Notes under the pieces: generated by a model | The model's input: the letters and a program-made list of their open reading frames with translations, nothing else | Database searches by the model: none | Told to the model about the DNA's origin: nothing | Translations under genes and position numbers: made by a program | From: Lamellibrachia satsuma | Lineage: Eukaryota; Annelida; Polychaeta; Sabellida; Siboglinidae | Length of the DNA stretch: 64,000 nucleotides | NCBI GenBank assembly: GCA_033239005.1 | Contig: BSQZ01000028.1 | Span: 6,334,911-6,398,910, forward strand | Direction of reading: 5' to 3' | Shown here: positions 35,001 to 49,061 of the stretch, one piece after another | Numbering within the stretch: the first letter of the stretch is position 1 | Layout of the letters: every line of letters begins with the position of its first letter

Positions 35001-38000
35001 AAGGTGGAAGCAGTGACAGTGAGAAACAGTGACACTACAGTGTCAATAACCAGTTACCTCTCCCTAAGCAGTTGAATGGAAGAACAGAAAGACTAGATAC
35101 AGGCTCAAGAAAGCAGTCAATCAGTTGATGAACATTAAAGATCTTTCTGCAATTCAATCAGTTAAAGGTATGTTTGGTATAAAGTGCAGTATCCAGTCTT
35201 TGGGAGTTTTCAAAGTGCTTTACATTTCACCCCCTGGCAGACCTGTTCAGTCCAACATCATCTCGAATTCTCTGGAAAGGATACAGCCATGCTGCAATTA
35301 CTGCGCGAAGTCTATTCTCTTGAAAGGATACAGCCATGCTGCAATTACTGCGCGAAGTCTATTCTCTGGAAAGGATACAGCCATGCTGCAATTACTGCGC
35401 GAAGTCTATTCTCTTGAAAGGATACAGCCATGCTGCAATTACTGCGCGAAGTCTATTCTCTGGAAAGGATACAGCCATGCTGCAATTACTGCGCAAAGTC
35501 TGTTCTCTTGAAAGGATACAGCCATGCTGCAATTACTGCGCGAAGTCTATTCTCTTGAAAGGATACAGCCATGCTGCAATTACTGCGCGAAGTCTATTCT
35601 CTTGAAAGGATACAGCCATGCTGCAATTACTGCGCGAAGTCTATTCTCTGGAAAGGATACAGCCATGCTGCAATTACTGCGCGAAGTCTGTTCTCTTGAA
35701 AGGATACAGCCATGCTGCAATTACTGCGCGAAGTCTATTCTCTTGAAAGGATACAGCCATGCTGCAATTACTGCGCGAAGTCTATTCTCTTGAAAGGATA
35801 CAGCCATGCTGCAATTACTGCGCAAAGTCTATTCTCTTGAAAGGATACAGCCATGCTGCAATTACTGCGCAAAGTCTATTCATTCATATATCCACATCTG
35901 TCTGTAGCCAGGTAATCATTTATACAGCCAAGTGAACTGAAGCAACGTGGGATGAACGAAATTACCCAAGCTTCAAAACAGAGGATTCAAACACAGCTCG
36001 TCTTGATTGAGAGTCTGAAGTTAATTAATTACTTAACAACAACTTAATGTTGCTAGAGTTCCATAAAAATGCTACAACAAAGTTGTAAGACAGCTAAAAC
36101 TGACAGTGTATTTTTAACATAAACCCATCATCAATTGTAATAAATCGGCATACAATGTTGCCCACATGTAAAACGCGTTCATATGCTAAGTGCGTCTGAC
36201 CCACCTGCCGTTGTCGCGCCCCACGCCCCATACCCTGATGGAGTGTATGGGCTGGACGTGTAACACTGTCATGTCCTGGGGGTTAATGAGTACAAGGTGG
36301 AGGTCGTCTAGGTCCATCAGGAGATCCTTGCCCTGGACAACACACAAGTAGCACCCCATCAGTCCAGGCAAACAAAGGGACAAAAGGTAATTTTTACCTA
36401 AAATCATGTTATATAGTATAAACATGTTATATAGTATAAACATGTTATATAGTATAAACATGTTATATAGTATAAACGATCTTGACTGTCTAAATATGTT
36501 TTAATGAACTACAACAATGTCATCGTCATCTGTTTAATTTGACCCGGTTACACTGGATGCTGAACAAAGAACACTGAGAGAACTACTGTGTCCCACAAAA
36601 CATCATGAATAGTAGCGTGCTTTCATTATTAGATTGATTTGCTTGCATCATTTATTTGACTTTACAATTAGCATTAATGTTAAATGACTACATGGTGATG
36701 TGCTAACTGTGAACTGTTTATGTTATAGTATATAGACCTGGACAATTTTTTTTATTATTTTACAATGTGTTGACCAGACTCAGTCAAAAATCATTTAATA
36801 GTTTGTCTGATGATTTCACCAAAACTAAATAACAAATTTGACAAACAAGCTAGCATGTCATAGTGGACACCATAGTGGACACTAGAGGTTTGATTTTTGG
36901 CAAAATGAATCTAAAATGAGATGACCGAAAAAAAAATGATTAAGGAGGGACCTGTAGATAATTTACTAACTCAAACTGAGCTACCAGCCATAAAGACCAC
37001 ATTATACAAGTCTACAGTGCTATACGGCTACGTACTTCGCCCCAGCGACCGACAACATCATTGATGTAGTTGCGTCCGAGTGAGAGGTCGACTATACAGC
37101 GGTTGACAGCCTTGCTACTGCGCTCTGGTGTGAGGTCTTCCTCAGCGATACCCACCCAGCCCAGGGAGCGCACGGAGAAACGCACAGGCTGCGAGTCTCC
37201 CTGTGGGAGGGCCTCCTTTGGCTGGGCCCTACAGGCAACAACATCAACGGCTATAAATAACACAGAGTCAACAAGGGCTACAACATCACATCATGTGATG
37301 TTGAGTGCAACAAATTGCTGAATTATATCAGTTACCTGGTGTCCACAAAGTTACCTGGTGTCCACAAAGTTACCTGGTGTCCACAAAGTTACCTGGTGTC
37401 TACAAAGTTACCTGGTGTCCACAAAGTTACCTGGTGTCCACAAAGTTACCTGGTGTCCACAAAGTTACCTGGTGTCCACAAAGTTACCTGGTGTCCACAA
37501 AGTTACCTGGTGTCCACAAAGTCTCTTCCACATGACAAAAACATTTCTTACTGACATGATTTTTTTAATGATGTATAGTTGTTTGTGGAACATCTTTAAT
37601 ACATCAAAGACATCTTTAATACATCAAAGACATCTTTAATACATTAAAGACATCTTTAATACATCAAAGACATCTTTAATACATTAAAGACATCTTTAAT
37701 ACATCAAAGACATCTTTAATACATTAAAGACATCTTTAATACATCAAAGACATCTTTAATACATTAAAGATGTCCAACAAACAAGAAAATGCATATCAAT
37801 AGGAAATGTCTTTGTCCATGAAAGAGACTTTGTGGACACAATGTAACTTTATGGATACCATGTAACTTTGTGGACAAGATGTAACTTTGTGGACACAATG
37901 TAACTTTATGGACACCATTAACTTTGTGACTTTGTGGACACCATGTAACTTTGTGGACACAATGTAACTTTATGGACACCATTTCCATCTGATTATGGAA

Positions 38001-40008
38001 TGGTGTGACTCACACCATCCCATAATCAGATCCCCACCCACAGGTGGTCATCAGAATCACATTTATTTGTCCCAATTATACATACCAACATAGAATACAG
38101 TTATTTCTGATAAATCATATTAATAACAAACAAAAACAACAGTCAGTTAAACAACAGTCGCTATCATAAGAGCCATTCATGTTTTACTTTCTACGTAATT
38201 AATTTTACAATAAACTTTGTAAAATAAAAAAGTCAACATGTAGATTTCAAGGAAAATGTAGGATTTTTTTTTAAATATAGGAAAGAAAGGAATTGCAATT
38301 AAAGTTAAGGAATTATAAGAAACTATAGGCATGTTGGGCATCCTGCAATGCACTCACATGGAGTGCAGTGATTGTTGGACAAGCCTGAAGGCATGGTCCT
38401 CAAAGTCATGAAGGTGTTGCTCGCTGTCAGACGGGCCACCGTTGCCTGGCGGAGACGATGACACTATCCCCGCAAGATTCTGCAAACAACCACCATCACA
38501 AAATAATGACGATGGTGATATCTCCTATTGTGCTGTCAACTGCCCAGACAAGGTACTTAGAGTGTCATCTGCCCAGACAAGGTACTTAGAGTGTCATCTG
38601 CCCAGACAGGGTACTTAGAGTGTCATCTGCCCAGACAAGGTACTTAGAGTGTCATCTGCCCAGACAAGGTACTTAGAATGTCATCTGTCCAGACAAGGTA
38701 CTTAGAGTGTCATCTGCCCAGACAAGGTACTTAGAGTGTCATCTGCCTAGACAAGGTACTTAGAGTGCCATCTGCCTAGACAAGGTACTTAGAGTGTCAT
38801 CTGCCTAGACAAGGTACTTAGAGTGTCATCTGCCTAGACAAGGTACTTAGTGTCATCTGCCTAGACAAGGTACTTAGAGTGCCATCTGCCTAGACAAGGT
38901 ACTTAGAGTGTCATCTGCCTAGACAAGGTACTTAGAGTGTCATCTGCCTAGACAAGGTACTTAGAGTGTCATCTGCCTAGACAACATACTTGGGAGTTAG
39001 AACAAGTTTTTTTTGGCAGCAGTTAATGCAAATTCTCTCGTAAAATCATGTTATATAATATAAATTATGTGCATTCTAACATCTTGACCGGCCAAATATG
39101 TTTTAATGAACCACATTAAAAAAATATACTTTCATTGTTTAATTGTTCAGGGCGAATATCATGTTCACATTGCATGGGGAGGGAGTACAATGTTACTGGT
39201 GATGATACCGAGATGCCTGACCCCACCACCCTTTGCTAAACTTTGTTCACACTGGCAAGTATGGGGTGATTAACTTAACTATTAACTTAACATTAACTTA
39301 TTTACTAGTTAACTTATGAAGGTTAACTTAATTTAACTCGTAATGATTAACTGATTAACTTCAATTAATTTTCAATTAACTTATTTTTTACAATGTAATT
39401 AGATTAATGTCATCCACATGTATAGAGGTGAGAGGAAAATGGCTGAGTGGTTGACACTTGGAGTCAGTAGGATGTGCTGGTCAACCATTTTACAGATGAA
39501 AAGAGAGTAAAATAGTTGTAACATGAAATTACAATAAAAACTATCACCTTTGTACCTTCTTGTGAAATAATATTACATCTAATAGCTGCGAGCGTTTGAG
39601 ACATGTAAAAAAGACAAGATACCTCGTTGGACGACATGGCTCTATGTTGCCTGTCAAAGTCCGCTGGTGGCAGTTCTCTCTGTGCAGTGCCACTCTTCAC
39701 ATGGAAGTAGTAGGGACCTTTCTCATCTGGAAACAGTAGAACACTACTGCAGTAGTTTGGACAGCTGGTTAGGAATTTTAATTAGAGCATATCTAAACTA
39801 TCTTGTTCTCTGGCTTACCTCTCCCACACTTTCCTTCCCCTGATCATCTTTCCGTCCATCCATACATACCTTCCTTTCCCTCCTTTTCTCTTTGTCTCTT
39901 TCTATCTGGTTCTCTTATTATATCTGTTCCCTGGCTTATGCTTTCTCTCATTCTCTGTCTCTGTCCTTCCCTCTCTCTCTCTCTCCGTCTCTCCCTCTCT
40001 CTCCCTCT

Positions 40009-40045
<37 letters not shown>

Positions 40046-43000
40046 GTAAATTTCCGTGTATAATACGCATTTTTTCCCTTCAATTTTGACTTAAAAGTCC
40101 GGGTGCGTATTATACATGGTGATAGGGCTAAACAAAATTTTCTCCGCCCGGATATGGATAACGCTACTGGAACACTAGTACTATGACGTCAATGAGCAGG
40201 AAGCGTACGCTAACGGGAGCGTCGCCAACCGGGAATAACGCAGAAATACGTGGATGGTGTCGGATTAATACGCTCAAATATGTTTTGCTCCCTGAGCACC
40301 AAAGCACCATGATTGGCGATCTTGAATCACGTGAACGACCTGAATAGTCAATGCCTCGCCCATGGATCAGCCAGTGTGGCTCCATGTTTAAAGTTGTGAA
40401 TGCAAATAAAAATGATTGTACAATATGTATGTTTCGCAGTTGAAAGTGTGCGTGTAACATCTCAGAATAGAGCTTGGTATTAATTTAAAATTGAGAGCAG
40501 AATGACGCGAAGTTAGTTCTAACAAGCACATATTTTATCAGTTGCGCAATGGTCAAGCTAAAATGCAAGTTATGTAGGGCTTACACGACAGACGAGGCGA
40601 TATATCGTTGCGTGCGACGAGCCGGCGGCAATGCCGGAACTTGCGTGATATGTTTACGATTCTGAGATGGATTCAAGGATCATCACACAAACGAACTTTG
40701 TCACTTCAAGCAAACTATCAGAAGCTGGAAAATCAGGGGTCAATGTCAAAAGTTGGGGTGCGCATTAAACATGGTAATATAGGAATTCTATCAGAATTTA
40801 GCAAAAATCAGGGTGCGTATTATACATGGGGGCGTATTATACACGGAAACATACGGTATGTCTATGTAAGTCTGTCTGTCTGCCTGTCTATCTGAATTTA
40901 CGTCCATCTGTCCATCTGTCTGTTGACTTTCTCTCCCTCTTCCTCCCCTTCTTCAGATGCATGCTCACCTTTGTGTTTCTCCCAGCCGGGAGGCAGTACC
41001 TCAGAGGGCTCCTCCTCCCCATCCTGTAACCATGACAACATGACAGTGGACACACAGCTATGACAGTGTCACTGACATGGTTATGACAAACATTGTAATG
41101 CTGACATTGCAGTGTCACAGTGTCAACAATGATGTTGACATAATGACACTGGCATTGTGCTCTATGCTCTGGTCTTGTGCAACAGTCCCACAAGTTTCGA
41201 TCAGTTAACAATTCAAAACAAAATCCTGAAACATGCTTTTTTACAACTAACCCAGGTCTCCCCTACTTTTAACAAATTTATGCTAAATAAAAAATGTGCA
41301 TTCTACTACATCTAAAATAGTTTATGCAAATCACAGCAATTTCAGCACTATTGGTAACTCATAGAAAAACCAGCAAGCACCATTTTCCAATTCCATGACC
41401 CCAGAACAGCTCCAGTAGGGGTACTTCGAGACCCACGTTTACCTGGGCTGATGCCTTCAAGCTGGTGTCATCGTGGTTGTCACCCTTGTCATCAGACCTG
41501 CCTTTGGAAGGCTTGGTGACGACAGCATAGAGGTCCTCAGTCTGCGGTGCGCGGATGTGGGGCACATCCGCCTGAATCCCGCTGTCGTTCGAGTCAGGCG
41601 AGTTGATGAACAGTAGCTTGTCGTCACTGTGAACCCACATCAAATGTCACATCATATGCTATTCCGTATTGTGAAAACACATTCAAATGTCACATCAGAT
41701 AGCTGATGTCATTCATAAAGTGAACACAATCATATATCACATCAGATGTCATTTCACACAATAAACATACAATCAAACACCACATCAGATGTCATTCCAT
41801 ACCATTAATATACAAACACATAAGATGCCATTCTACATTGTTAACACACAAACACATCAGACGTCATTACATACAATAAGATATAGAATAATATGCACTG
41901 ACAAAGTCATGTCTTTGTCAATGTATTCATTATTGTCATAAATAAAATTGTCCACAAGACCCCTTTTTCAGACCTGTTGACAAAACCCAACACAAATGGC
42001 TAATTTGATCACAAACACATTCGTGCTGACAACTACCTCATCTCTGGCAAAGCAAAACATAAATACGCTTGTCTTAATTCCATTGGGAAAAGAAAGCCAT
42101 TAAAAACATGATTGACAAATCACCTTTCATGATTGACAAATCATCTTTTGCATGAACTTCGTGCTCTGTATTATAATTTTGTAATGACATCTATGGCTGA
42201 TGCAGGCACACCCACATAATGATAACACCTTGCGGAACAATTGTTGTTAGATTGAGTAGTAGAGACAGCATCCATGTACACGGTGTGACTTCTCATTCAA
42301 TGCTGCATTTGGGGACAGATCATTAATTTACTTCCGGGTTCATGTCATACAAATAAAGTGCCAGTGATTTGGTACCCACTTCTGGCAATTTCTGCTCTAC
42401 GGAAAATTATTTCTGGACAGAGATATGGCTGTATTTAAGAACTACGACACTACAAGTCAGAGAGAATGCAGTTTGTTTGGATGACAAACATCAGTCTAGG
42501 TCCCACGCAGGATATGGCTGTATTTAAGGACCAGGACACTACAACGCAGAGAGAATGCAGTCTGTTTGGATGACAAAGGATGGGGCGCATCTTCCACACT
42601 GGTTTTCATGAAAACAATTAGTAGGATTTGACGAAGACGCTACTGAAGGTCGGTGACAAGACAACAATGTTAAAACTTAATCATAATGTTCACAAAAGGG
42701 TGGACTTGCCTGACTGACTTCTAACATTGGTTACAATTGGGAAAATCAATCAAGTATTGTATCCATCTACAGTGACATGTTTTGATGGGCCGTTGGAAAA
42801 ACACATAAAATGGCCAGCCAACAATGAACTATGAACCAGTGACACAGTTTTTCAATAGGGCCAATGGTTGGCTACCCCAAACAAGTGAATCATACACCCC
42901 ATAAAATGTTGAACGTTTGAAGGTTTTCGGTCAGCATGACAATGCGTGGTTTATTTTACTTCATTTAGTATGATACATTACACTTACAGCTCCAGACTTG

Positions 43001-46000
43001 CCACCTTATCAGAAACACGGAATATTAATGATCTCCTGGCAAATAGAGAAAAAATAAATGAAAATAATCCTTCAGGCACTGCTGCATAAATAATAAATAT
43101 ATTGATCTTAGAACATGGTACACACAGTAAGCTTACCAGTGGACATGAAACAACATATTTCAATTTTTTTATTCATCCCAAATCACAGAGCTTACCCAGT
43201 CGTCTGATTCCACACCAGATCATTGTCCTGATCTAGATCCAACGCACTTCCTATGTCACTAACATCAACAAAAACCAATTTCTCTGCATCACTGCGGTGC
43301 CCATCGCCACTGGACTGACTAGTGTTGAACATTGCCATGGCCAACACAATCATGTCATATCTGCATGAAACATTGAGAGCCCTCTGCTTCAAATGCCACC
43401 GTTCCATCGCAGAGATCACATCCCGATTGCAACTTTTCACACCAGAGTCCCACACAGGGTCGTTGTCCACAGATCACAGCAGAGATGCCACAACCACAAC
43501 TGCCACAGCTGACTCCATCTTGCACATACTCCAGACACAATGATTCAGGCTGCAAGCAAAACGCTACTTCGGCTGCTGCCACATTAACTATGGCTGAATC
43601 AGACCATGAGTCAGTGCCAGAAGAGACTATAATCCCTCGCAGTTCCATCCCCAGTTGGCACACACTACTAACTCACTATGTCTACACATGCTGTACATTA
43701 AATATTAATGATTTTGTATCTATTATTTAATTACAGAGTTGCGGTCAAATACGTATTTGTATTTAAATATGTTGATTTTGCGTGTTTTTATTTGATTTTT
43801 CCCAGAAGCACGTATTTGTGTTTCTCTGATGTTCATATTTGGTCAAATACATCCTATACAGCAACATGTATTTGTGTTTCTATACAGCAACATGTATTTG
43901 GTGAGTGAGACCTGCTTGAACTTGCATAGTTTAGGATTTGTTGGTAGATACATACCTACCTTCCTAACCCACCTTTCCACCACTTAATTCACTAATAATA
44001 CTGTCTAAAACATAAAATACTAGAATAACAGAACATCTCTCACTGACAGCTCATATTATCTATTTGGTCCTCGTGCTGTAGCATATTTGAATTTAATATG
44101 GAATAATATAGAATGAATAGTTCATACCTGTATTTGATCAAGCCTATTTAAAAATAAAAAATAGAGCATATTTATAATTTGAAATACAATGTATTTTTAT
44201 TTGATCTCACCCCAACTAACCCTACTTTGTAACTGTTAGGTGGTTCCCATAAGGTGTCACCAAACATCATTACTAAAACAAATATTAAATGTCAACACAT
44301 ACAAACTGACTGGCTCTATTTTGTCAACCTCGGCAATAGGTTTTAAATATAAAATTTGTTCCAGTCAACTAAGCATATAAAGTCAGACATGTTACACTGA
44401 CTACAAAAGCGTCAGCACAAATTTTATTTTGTGTCCACCAGCACATGTTTAATATAAAATATGCCCCAGTCAATTTGGATTTAAAGACATATGTTCCACT
44501 ACTATGGGTGACGCCAATGTACTGCGCACAGAGTAAGCTTTAGACATCATGTCCCCAATGTAATCAATGTAAATGTTAGTCGAACTAACCCACTGCGTGC
44601 ACATCAACTATGACACGGTATTGATCAGCAGCGGACCCAACTGTTTGGTGATCTGACATTCTTCAGCTCAGTACATCAGTTATTCATGACCTGACATTCT
44701 GTCGTATTTATTAACATTGGCTATCTGTTTATATTTGTCTCGACACGTGCTTGAGTTACCACAGCAAGGAGGGCAGACTCACCCGTATGAGAGTACAAGG
44801 ACTGGCTTAAATGGTATGTTTCACAATAAATGGTGACAAGCATGTCTGTCCAATTCATGAGCTGTTTTTGTACAAATCTTTCTTGTTTTGAATGCAATGG
44901 AAATAAAGTATGTGCCATGAGATGAACCAAGTACAGCACCAAGACAACACTGGAAACCTTCAATGTTGTAACAGTGCCAGTGTATGTGCTGTGAGATGAA
45001 CCAAGTACAGCACCAAGACAACACTGGAAACCTTCAATGTTGTAACAGTGCCAGTGTATGGAGCCAAAATGTAGGGAATGACACAAACAGACGAGAAGAA
45101 ATTGTTTCATAGAACATGGTTACGAAGAATTTTAAAGATACACTGGCTAATGAAAATATCTAATGAAAACCTATCCCAATGCACTTACATGTCACCAATC
45201 TGAGAATAGATCAAGATCAGACGATGGAGATGGATCAGCTGCACACTAAACATTTTTGTAATTGTAAAAATTGAAACCAATTCTACTTTTTAAAGTATGC
45301 TGTAATTGTAAATTATTGTTTGTATAATTGCAATAATTACATCAATTACAATTTACTTATATTAACATATATGCTGTGTAATTCACAAATACTGGATAAA
45401 CTTTTTGAATAAACAGTTAATCCCACATAAGCACCTGTAAGTGTAATTGAAATAGTGCAATACTGTAATTGATTAAACAAAATTAGAAGAAGTGTAATTG
45501 TAGTTAATATTACTTCGCATAGTAGAACGCAACCCTGGTGTGTATAGTAGAACACAGCCCTGATGTGTATAGTAGAACCCAGCCCTAATGTGTATAGTAG
45601 AACCCACCCTGATGTGTACAGCAGAACCTTGCCCTGGTGTGTATAGTAGAACCGTGCCCTGATGTATATAGTAGAACCCAGCCCTGATGTGTATAGCAGA
45701 AACCTGCCCAGATGTGTATAGCAGAATCCAGCCCTGATGTGTATAGTAGAACCCTGCCCTGGTGTGTATAGTAAAACCCTGCCCTGGTGTGTCTAGTAGA
45801 ACACAGCCCTGATGTGTCTAGTAGAACTCTGCCCTGATGTGTATAGTAGAACCCAGCTCTGATGTATAAAAAACTGTGTCCTGATGTGTATAGTAGAACC
45901 CAGCCCTGATGTGTCTAGTAGAACCCTGCCCTGGTGTGTCTAGTAGAATCCTGCCCTGATGTGTCTAGTAGAACCCAGCCCTGATGTGTCAAGTAGAACC

Positions 46001-49000
46001 CTGCCCTTTTTGTATAGTAGAACTGATGTGTCTAGTAGAACCCAGCCCTGACGTGTCTAGTAGAACCCTGCCCTGATATGTCTACTAGAACCCTGCCCTG
46101 ATGTGTATAGCAGAACCCTGTCTTGATGTGTCTAGTAGAACCCTCTCCTGATGTGCATAGTAGAACCCTGCCCTGATGTGTATAGTAGAACCCTCCCCTG
46201 ATGTGTATAGTAGAACCCTGCCCTGATGTGTCTAGTAAACCCTGCCCTGATGTGTATAGTAGAACCCTCCCCGTCTATCATTGCAGTAGACAGGGCGTTT
46301 CACATTGCAGTAGACAGGGCGTTTCACATTGCAGTAGACAGGGCATTTCACATTGCAGTAGAACCCTGCCCTGATGTGTCTAGTAAACCCTGCCCTGATG
46401 TGAACATTTCATGTGGAGTCGACAAGAGCAGCCATATAAACGACCATGACACAAAGTGAACAAACCATTAGGTACAATATATTATTCAACAAAATCAGGA
46501 TATGACACCTCTGCAGCCAGGAATAATAGAGTAATTTTTATTAGGCTACAAGGAAACAGAGCCGGCAGATCAATGGAAATGTTAAAGTTGTCCAAAAGTG
46601 CAGTGACTGAACTGAAGAGATCAAGTGCAGATTGATCACTGACAGTTCCAGTAGTGAAACAGGACACAGCCTGCATGCGAGACGTTGGAGAAATTCTGTA
46701 AATATAACTCGCTAATATTTTGGAAACAATTAATAAATAAATAAATAAATTTGGAATTCATAATGCGCCATATATGTAGGTCAAAACCTGCTCAAAGACG
46801 CTACCAAGGTCAAATATGTAAGATAAGTCAAGTTAAATTAAGATAAGTTAAAACCATTTAATTAAGTTAAGATGAATTAAGATGAGTTAAAACCAGTTAA
46901 TACTGTTAAATAAGTCAAATGTCCTTGTCATTAAAACAAGATTAGTGCTATTAAAGTGTTTAACAATGACTTGAATGCAGCAATGGAGGTCGCGTCTATC
47001 ATTGCAGTAGACAGGGCGTTTCACATTGCAGTAGACAGGGCGTTTCACATTGCAGTAGACAGGGCATTTCACATTGCAGTAGACAGGGCGTTTCACATTG
47101 CAGTAGACAGGGCGTTTCACATTGCAGTAGACAGGGCGTTTCACATTGCAGTAGACAGGGCATTTTACATTGCAGTAGACAGGGCGTTTCACAATGTTAG
47201 CCATGAAAGTGCCAGTTCAATGAAAAAAAAAATGACACACACAGCAACTAAAAATAGAAGTGACTCAGTGGTGTCACTTACCTAAGTTGGACATGCTGTT
47301 TGTTCATGACACTGGCTGAACCATCACCATCGTTCCTGGCCCCGTCATTCTGGTCTGTGTCGTCACTTTGTCGGGCGTTGGCCAACTCCTCATGACTTGC
47401 GTAGTAACCGAGGAAGCCAGTTTTGTTAGCGTCGCTGTACGTCGGTGATGTGTCATCCTCCGCTGGACTCGCAATGGCTGAGTCAGCTGTTGTAGCATCA
47501 CTATCGGCTGGTGATGTCACATTGTCATTGGACGCGTCACCTGATGCCATTGTTGTCTGCTCGATGCCCATGGAGGCAATGTCAAGTTGGGCGTATTTCT
47601 TGCGACTCTTCTCTGTGTTCGCTGCCGACGTGATCGTGTCGGGGTCATCATAGAGGTCGTTGTCGCAGTAGTTTATATTTGAGTTGATGGCGTCGTCTGT
47701 TGTCATGTCGCCTGCTGTCATTTCACCCGCCGTTAACAAATAGTTGGGGTTTGCAAAACTCGTGAACGTGTCACTATCTGGAAAATAATTTTTTTTAATA
47801 AATTATGTTAAATAAATCAAAGTTATATAAATTAAGTACAAAAACTACTTTGGCACTGTAACTTATAATATTATAAGTAACAGTGTGATAGTATTCCATG
47901 GAGGACAATAGTGATTGCAGAGAAACAGATTATGCATTTAAATAAATTAACTATTTACAAACATTGGTAAAGTGTCTTGACTAGACGCTGGTGTGGTTAA
48001 TGGTCACCAGATGGCAGCACACACCAGATTATGGTGCAGATCTATGGTAGACAAAATATTCCTGTAGATTTTCTTGTAAAGGAAACTGTAGGATTTGATA
48101 AAAACTCTACTACAGGTTGGTGACAGGAAAAGAGACATGCCACTTTGCTTGTTATATAGCATGAAATCAACATGTTTAACACAGTTTTGAAATGGAAAAT
48201 AAATACTGATTAGAGGACATTCACTCCACCAGACATTTACTGTCTGCAAGACTCACTAGACAGTGCAAAGATGTCACACATAAATTATGATATTGATATT
48301 TGAGGTGCCTTCACTGTTCCATTGAGACCGAGCCATGCAAACAATACTTTCAACCTAAAACAAGTTATGCAGTGATACAAATGTCAAAATGGCTGGAAAG
48401 CAAAGAAACCTAATGAAATTAGCAAAACTATAATGATTAATAATTAATTTATTTAATTACTTCAACTCTGGTGTCTGAGTTAGTGGGTGGCATCTTACCT
48501 AACATCTTAATCCTTCCTATCAACCCTAACGGTAGCATCAACCTCAGTCCTTACCCTAATTATAAGACTTAAATACCAACACATTAATCATGTTTTACTT
48601 AGAACTAACACACTAAATAATACAACACATTAATCATGTTTTACTTAGAACTAACACACTAAACAATACAACACATTAATCATGTTTTACTTAGAATTAA
48701 CACACTAAACAATACAACACATTAATCATGTTTTACTTAGAACTAACACACTAAACAATACAACACATTAATCATGTTTTACTTAGAATTAACACACTAA
48801 ACAATACAACACATTAATCATGTTTTACTTAGAATTAACACACTAAACAATACAACACATTAATCATGTTTTACTTAGAATTAACACACTAAACAATACA
48901 ACATAACTGGAATATTGCCATTTAACAGTTTTCCATGAAAACAGGAAAGCTATTAAAAAAAAGTCCTAAACTGACATGTATGTAACAATAATAATGTTTT

Positions 49001-49015
49001 ATTTCAGACATAAGT

Positions 49016-49061
<46 letters not shown>

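Noticed and set aside
33611..35880. Direct repeats mistaken for a CRISPR array
   Set aside because: 44- and 47-bp units are contiguous with no unique spacers, in animal DNA.
40164..40460. Transposase ORF inside the 40-kb TIR element
   Set aside because: The 98-codon frame has no DDE/DDD motifs or known domain; the element looks non-autonomous.
43322..43663. Extra coding exons beside Fe65 exon 3
   Set aside because: Frames on both strands are open by chance in a GC-richer stretch; only the segment with matching phases and splice sites was kept.
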